From contig JACXUO010000003.1 of the NCBI GenBank assembly GCA_014763885.1, positions 62,001 through 126,000 of the forward strand: a stretch of DNA of 64,000 nt, read 5' to 3'. This DNA comes from Campylobacterales bacterium (lineage in GTDB: Bacteria > Campylobacterota > Campylobacteria > Campylobacterales > Sulfurovaceae). Made by a program: the position numbers and the translations under genes. This document shows positions 60,279-64,000 of the stretch, in pieces. Each line of letters begins with the position of its first letter. The first letter of the stretch is position 1. The notes below the pieces were generated by a model, which worked only from the letters and a program-made list of their open reading frames with translations, did no database searches and was not told the DNA's origin.

Positions 60279-60368
60279 CATTTAGTGAAAGTATTGCATT
60301 AGACTTTAGTCTTAAAAGTGCCTCACTATACTGAATTTCACACAAATCATTTAGTGATTTATTGCATT
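60279..60368. repeat. Imperfect direct repeat in the mlaE-mlaF gap
   Basis: CATTTAGTGAAAGTATTGCATT (60279-60300) recurs as CATTTAGTGATTTATTGCATT (60348-60368), 69 bases apart, and similarity trails on (TTTA-CTTA). No gene is in this gap. It may hold a second promoter, or a duplicated regulatory site. Confidence 0.5.
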
Positions 60369-60392
60369 GCGTTTTAACGCTTATAATTCTTG

Positions 60393-61499
60393 TCATAGAT
60401 CCAGCTCCGTATAGATAACCGAGAAGAGCGCATCAAAAGCGATCACAAGGAAGATACCGTTGACCACAGATGCCGTGGTATGCAGCCCGATACTTTCCGT
60501 ATTGTGAGATACCTGGAATCCCCTGAAAGCACCGACAGAAGCGATAAGGAAGGCAAATACAGGCCCTTTGATCATCCCCAGGATATAGTGTTTTACCTCC
60601 AGTACCTCATAGAGTCGGTCGATAAACTGTGTCATTGAAATACCAAGCTGCATCCCCGAAGCGACCATCCCTCCGAATATACCTACGATATCGGAAAAAA
60701 AGATCAAGAGGGGCAATGCCACCATCATCGCGATGATACGGGGCAGCACCAAAAAGGCATAGGGATCAAATCCCATCGTCCGCATCGCGGCAATCTCCTC
60801 GGTGATCTTCATCGCACCGATCTCGGCGGTATAGGACGACCCGCTGCGTCCGGCGATGACGATTGCCGTGATCATAGGGCCGAGTTCACGCGTAATGGAG
60901 ATCGCTACCGTATCCACTATAAAGATATCCGCACCGAACTTTGCCAGCTGGACTGCCCCCTGGTAGGCGATCACCATCCCTACCAGGAACGAGGTCAAAG
61001 CGATAATAATCAATGCATTGAAACCCGCTTTATGGATATGGTAGACGACCTCTTTGATACGCAACTCTTTGGGGTTCATCAGGGTAAGGAAAAGTGTATA
61101 AAAGACATGGCCGAAGAATTCGATAAACTCTTTGGTATCGATGAGAAAATTTACTGTATTTTTCCCCAATGTCTCAAGGATACTGTCCTCTTTGGGAGGT
61201 TCGATCACGACATGCTCTTCTTCTTTAAGAAGGTCATACATCTCTTTTTGATTCTCGCTGTAACCGACAACCTCCACCGGAGTATGTTCCGAAAACGCTT
61301 TGAAATATTCTGAAAAAAGAAGTACACCGGCCGAATCAAACTCACTTACAGCCGAAACATCCCAGGTAATCGGCAGCTCATAAGTGATCTGTTCTAAAAT
61401 ACGCTCTATCTCAGGCACACTCAAGAGTGTCCACTCACCTTCTGCCTTCAACGTAAGTCGATTCTGGTTCTTTTCTAGACTGAGATATTTGTTTATCAT
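60393..61499 (-). CDS. mlaE: MlaE-type permease with N-terminal STAS-like domain
   Basis: 368 residues. The first ~95 residues form a STAS-like fold ('NRLTLKAEGEWTLLSVPEIERIL', 'ITWDVSAVSEFDSAGVLLFSEYFKAF'), a domain that in E. coli is a separate protein, MlaB. The permease part has five to six helices with 'ELGPMITAIVIAGRSGSSYTAEIGAMKITEEIAAMRTMGFDPYAFLVLPRI', the MlaE signature that touches MlaF. First gene of the operon. It is divergent from speA, with the promoters in the 67-base gap. Confidence 0.93.
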   Translation of the reverse strand: MINKYLSLEKNQNRLTLKAEGEWTLLSVPEIERILEQITYELPITWDVSAVSEFDSAGVLLFSEYFKAFSEHTPVEVVGYSENQKEMYDLLKEEEHVVIEPPKEDSILETLGKNTVNFLIDTKEFIEFFGHVFYTLFLTLMNPKELRIKEVVYHIHKAGFNALIIIALTSFLVGMVIAYQGAVQLAKFGADIFIVDTVAISITRELGPMITAIVIAGRSGSSYTAEIGAMKITEEIAAMRTMGFDPYAFLVLPRIIAMMVALPLLIFFSDIVGIFGGMVASGMQLGISMTQFIDRLYEVLEVKHYILGMIKGPVFAFLIASVGAFRGFQVSHNTESIGLHTTASVVNGIFLVIAFDALFSVIYTELDL

Positions 61500-61566
61500 A
61501 TGTTAATTATAGGTAAGATTCGATTAAGTTTAGGTATAATACCCATTATAATTAAGAGAGTAGCGC

Positions 61567-63432
61567 ATGAAAGATTTTGGCTTAGATGTCTGGAGTGACA
61601 ACAATTTTATCATCAGAGATGATACGATCAACATCAATTACGGGCTTGAGCCCTCACTCTACGAGATCACGAAACAGATCCGCAACCAGGGGTACAAGGG
61701 GCCTTTGCTTCTACGTTTCCCTCACATTATCAAAAAACAGATCTCTACGCTGTTTGAAACCTTCAACGCCGCGAGAGAAACCTTTGATTACCAGGGGACT
61801 TTCAATGCAGTCTTCCCGCTTAAGGTCAACCAGTTTCCCAACTTTGTCCATGCCTTGATGGATGTCTCCAAAGAGTACAACTACGGGCTGGAGGCCGGAA
61901 GTAAAGCCGAGCTGGTGATCGCGATGAGCAAAACCCCTCTGGGTGCACCGATCACGATCAACGGCTTTAAAGACAAAGAGATGATCTCTATGTGTTTTAT
62001 CGCGGCAAAGATGGGGCACAATATCACGATCACCATCGAGGGGCTTGACGAACTTGAAAGTATTATCCAAGTCAACAGAGAGTTTAACGATGAGTCCGAA
62101 ACCCCTATCATGCCGAATATCGGTGTGCGTATCCGTCTGCACAGCTCAGGCATCGGTATCTGGGCAAAAAGCGGCGGGTACAACTCAAAGTTTGGACTCA
62201 CCTCGACTGAGCTGATCGAAGCCTATGAGCTGCTGAAGAAACATAACCTGCTTGAAGCGCTCCGGATGATCCATTTTCATATCGGCTCTCAGATGGGAGA
62301 TATCGCTCCGCTCAAAAAGGCGTTGCGTGAAGCGGGGAACATCTACGCAGAGCTGAAAAAACGCGGTGCCGACAACCTGAACGCGATCAATATCGGCGGC
62401 GGTCTTGCGGTAGAGTACTCCCAGCATGCCCATGACAAAGAGCGTAACTACTCGCTCAATGAATTCGCAAACGACGTCATCTACCTGATGCAGGAGATCG
62501 CAAAAAACAAAAACGTACCGCAGCCGAATATCTTTACCGAATCAGGACGCTATATCGCTGCCTCCCACTCTGTGCTGGTTGCGCCTGTACTTGAGCTCTT
62601 CAGCCAGGAGTATCACGAGAAGTGTCTCAGACTCAAATCGGAGAACCCGCCTTTGATCCAGGAGCTGCACGACCTCTACAATACGATGAGCCGTACGAAT
62701 GCCAGAGAGTATCTTCACGATGCGCTGGATCATATGGAGAGTCTGCTGACACTCTTCGATCTTGGGTATATCGATCTGGAGGACCGCTCCAACACGGAAA
62801 CGCTGGTAAACCTGATCGTGAAAAAAGCCATCGCACTCCTCAAAAGCGAAGATACCGACGAGCTCAAACAGCTTCAGGACCGTATCCAGGAGAAGTATCT
62901 GGTGAATTTCTCGATCTTTCAGTCGCTTCCTGATTTCTGGGGGCTTGAGCAGGAGTTTCCTATCATGCCGCTCACGCATCTTGATAAAATACCGACCAAT
63001 CCGGCAAGTATCTGGGATATCACCTGTGACAGTGACGGAGAGATAGAGTTCAACCGTGACTATCCGCTCTACCTGCATGATATCGACCTGGATAAAGAGG
63101 AGTATTTTCTCGGCTTCTTCCTGACAGGTGCCTATCAGGAAGTGCTGGGAATGCAGCACAACCTCTTTACGCATCCGACAGAGTGTCTGATCAACTTCGA
63201 TGAATCAGGAAACTACAAAATCGATGGTCTGATCGAAGCACAGAACCTGATGGATGTACTGGATGATATGGATTATGATACCAATCTGATCGACAAAACG
63301 CTCAAACAGCATATTGAGCTTTCAGAAAAACTCACTTTGGACGAGAAACGCGAACTTTTGGGCAAACTTTACCTGCATTTAAGTGAAAATAGCTATCTTA
63401 AGACCATACAAGCGATCGAGGAGTCAAACTGA
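61567..63432 (+). CDS. speA: Biosynthetic arginine decarboxylase
   Basis: 621 residues, near E. coli SpeA length (658). PLP lysine in '[16 protein letters not shown]', then '[14 protein letters not shown]', '[14 protein letters not shown]', '[12 protein letters not shown]' and '[21 protein letters not shown]'. The C-terminal '[13 protein letters not shown]' bears the substrate cysteine. Makes agmatine for spermidine-type polyamines. The ATG follows AGAGAGTAGCGC; GGAGGCT-like site not clear. Ends 31 bases before the cysE start. Confidence 0.95.
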   Translation: MKDFGLDVWSDNNFIIRDDTININYGLEPSLYEITKQIRNQGYKGPLLLRFPHIIKKQISTLFETFNAARETFDYQGTFNAVFPLKVNQFPNFVHALMDVSKEYNYGLEAGSKAELVIAMSKTPLGAPITINGFKDKEMISMCFIAAKMGHNITITIEGLDELESIIQVNREFNDESETPIMPNIGVRIRLHSSGIGIWAKSGGYNSKFGLTSTELIEAYELLKKHNLLEALRMIHFHIGSQMGDIAPLKKALREAGNIYAELKKRGADNLNAINIGGGLAVEYSQHAHDKERNYSLNEFANDVIYLMQEIAKNKNVPQPNIFTESGRYIAASHSVLVAPVLELFSQEYHEKCLRLKSENPPLIQELHDLYNTMSRTNAREYLHDALDHMESLLTLFDLGYIDLEDRSNTETLVNLIVKKAIALLKSEDTDELKQLQDRIQEKYLVNFSIFQSLPDFWGLEQEFPIMPLTHLDKIPTNPASIWDITCDSDGEIEFNRDYPLYLHDIDLDKEEYFLGFFLTGAYQEVLGMQHNLFTHPTECLINFDESGNYKIDGLIEAQNLMDVLDDMDYDTNLIDKTLKQHIELSEKLTLDEKRELLGKLYLHLSENSYLKTIQAIEESN

Positions 63433-63463
63433 GATCGCCGGATATGAAAGTTTAGGAGAGACG

Positions 63464-64000
63464 TTGAACCCTTTTAGCCTGATCAAAGAAGATTTTACCA
63501 ATGTCAAACAAAATGACCCTGCCCTGCACTCCACCTTCGAACTCTTTTTTAACTACCCCGGGCTCTGGGCGCTGCTTTTTCACCGGATCGCGCACTGGTT
63601 TTACAAGAAAGGGTTGCGTTTTCTGCCGCGCTTTATCTCGGCGATCGGACAGTTCCTCACTACCGTCGATATCCATCCCGCCGCACAGATCGGGCGCAGA
63701 GTCTTCATCGACCACGGTGTAGGTGTCGTCATCGGAGAGACCGCGATCGTCGGCGATGATGTAGTGATCTACCAGCAGGTGACACTGGGCGGAGTAAGCC
63801 TCACCAAGGGAAAACGGCACCCCACAGTCGGGAACAATGTGGTCATCGGCGCAGGTGCGAAGGTACTGGGGAATATCACGATAGGGGATGATGCAAAAAT
63901 CGGTGCGAACTCCGTGGTCATTAAAAATGTCCCCCCGAAAACCACCGCGGTCGGTATCCCCGCGCGCGTACTCCAGTATGAAAAATCCGCAGCCAAACTG
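63464..64000 (+). CDS. cysE: Serine O-acetyltransferase, 3' end outside the window
   Basis: Starts with TTG 63464 after AGGAG and stays open to the right edge (179 codons). N-terminal helical part '[33 protein letters not shown]' then left-handed beta-helix hexapeptides ('[41 protein letters not shown]') holding the catalytic D-H pair. Ends at '[17 protein letters not shown]', near the usual end of short CysE. Makes O-acetylserine for cysteine. Same transcript as speA is plausible. Confidence 0.93.
   Translation, partial: MNPFSLIKEDFTNVKQNDPALHSTFELFFNYPGLWALLFHRIAHWFYKKGLRFLPRFISAIGQFLTTVDIHPAAQIGRRVFIDHGVGVVIGETAIVGDDVVIYQQVTLGGVSLTKGKRHPTVGNNVVIGAGAKVLGNITIGDDAKIGANSVVIKNVPPKTTAVGIPARVLQYEKSAAKL

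Noticed and set aside
1-64000. CRISPR array, prophage, defence island, insertion sequence
   Set aside because: No regularly spaced repeats, cas, transposase, terminase, toxin-antitoxin or restriction genes were recognised.

Overview
The window reads as chromosomal DNA of a free-living, chemolithotroph-like member of the Campylobacterota (epsilonproteobacteria), most like the Sulfurovum/Sulfurimonas group. This is inferred from gene content and order, not from a marker search. Pointers are the ubiX-coaD-tmk block, hisS, an Mla-type ABC system next to speA, an AcnB-type aconitase, PqiA split over two genes, many TTG starts, and no phage, integrase, transposase or CRISPR array.

Layout. 1-5 kb: LysR fragment, FAH-family hydrolase, a two-gene cytochrome bd-superfamily complex whose large subunit carries a covalent heme c site, and an orphan response regulator. 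5-13 kb: AtpZ-like protein, amidase and Na+/solute symporter operon, periplasmic alpha-carbonic anhydrase, HDAC-fold deacetylase, SYLF protein, radical SAM protein. 13-17 kb: PqiA/PqiA/PqiB/PqiC lipid-transport operon. 17-27 kb: mixed housekeeping genes (lipid-kinase-like, an AT-rich transglutaminase-like gene, PIF1 helicase, RNase T2, MscS, MltB, GGDEF-EAL, ModE). 27.8-34.1 kb: MarR regulator facing an RND efflux operon across two near-identical palindromes. 34.1-37.7 kb: four-gene retropepsin/RimK/AstE-like/M42-like operon. 38.2-42.2 kb: a probable iron-responsive locus (LbtU-like porin, aberrant Fur paralogue, small ORF, VOC protein, DUF2325/ankyrin operon with two Fur boxes). 42.5-45.3 kb: frameshifted MocR regulator facing a PNPOx-like and an arylamine N-acetyltransferase gene. 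45.4-50.1 kb: acnB with an internal deletion, then ftsK. 50.4-50.8 kb: three tRNAs. 51.0-54.1 kb: pentaheme cytochrome with Ca-binding-like repeats, and a rhodanese. 54.2-64 kb: ubiX-coaD-tmk, hisS, Mla-type operon, speA and the start of cysE.

Themes. The cell envelope dominates: two MCE lipid-transport systems, RND efflux, MscS, two peptidoglycan hydrolases and several outer-membrane proteins. Respiration and redox are represented by the bd/heme-c complex and the multiheme cytochrome. The best candidates for under-described biology are the bd-superfamily two-paralogue complex, the RimK modification operon, the pentaheme/Ca-repeat fusion and the Fur-box DUF2325/ankyrin operon. Three genes (acnB, mocR, possibly the ankyrin gene) carry a deletion or homopolymer frameshift, so either local assembly errors or real gene decay must be settled first.
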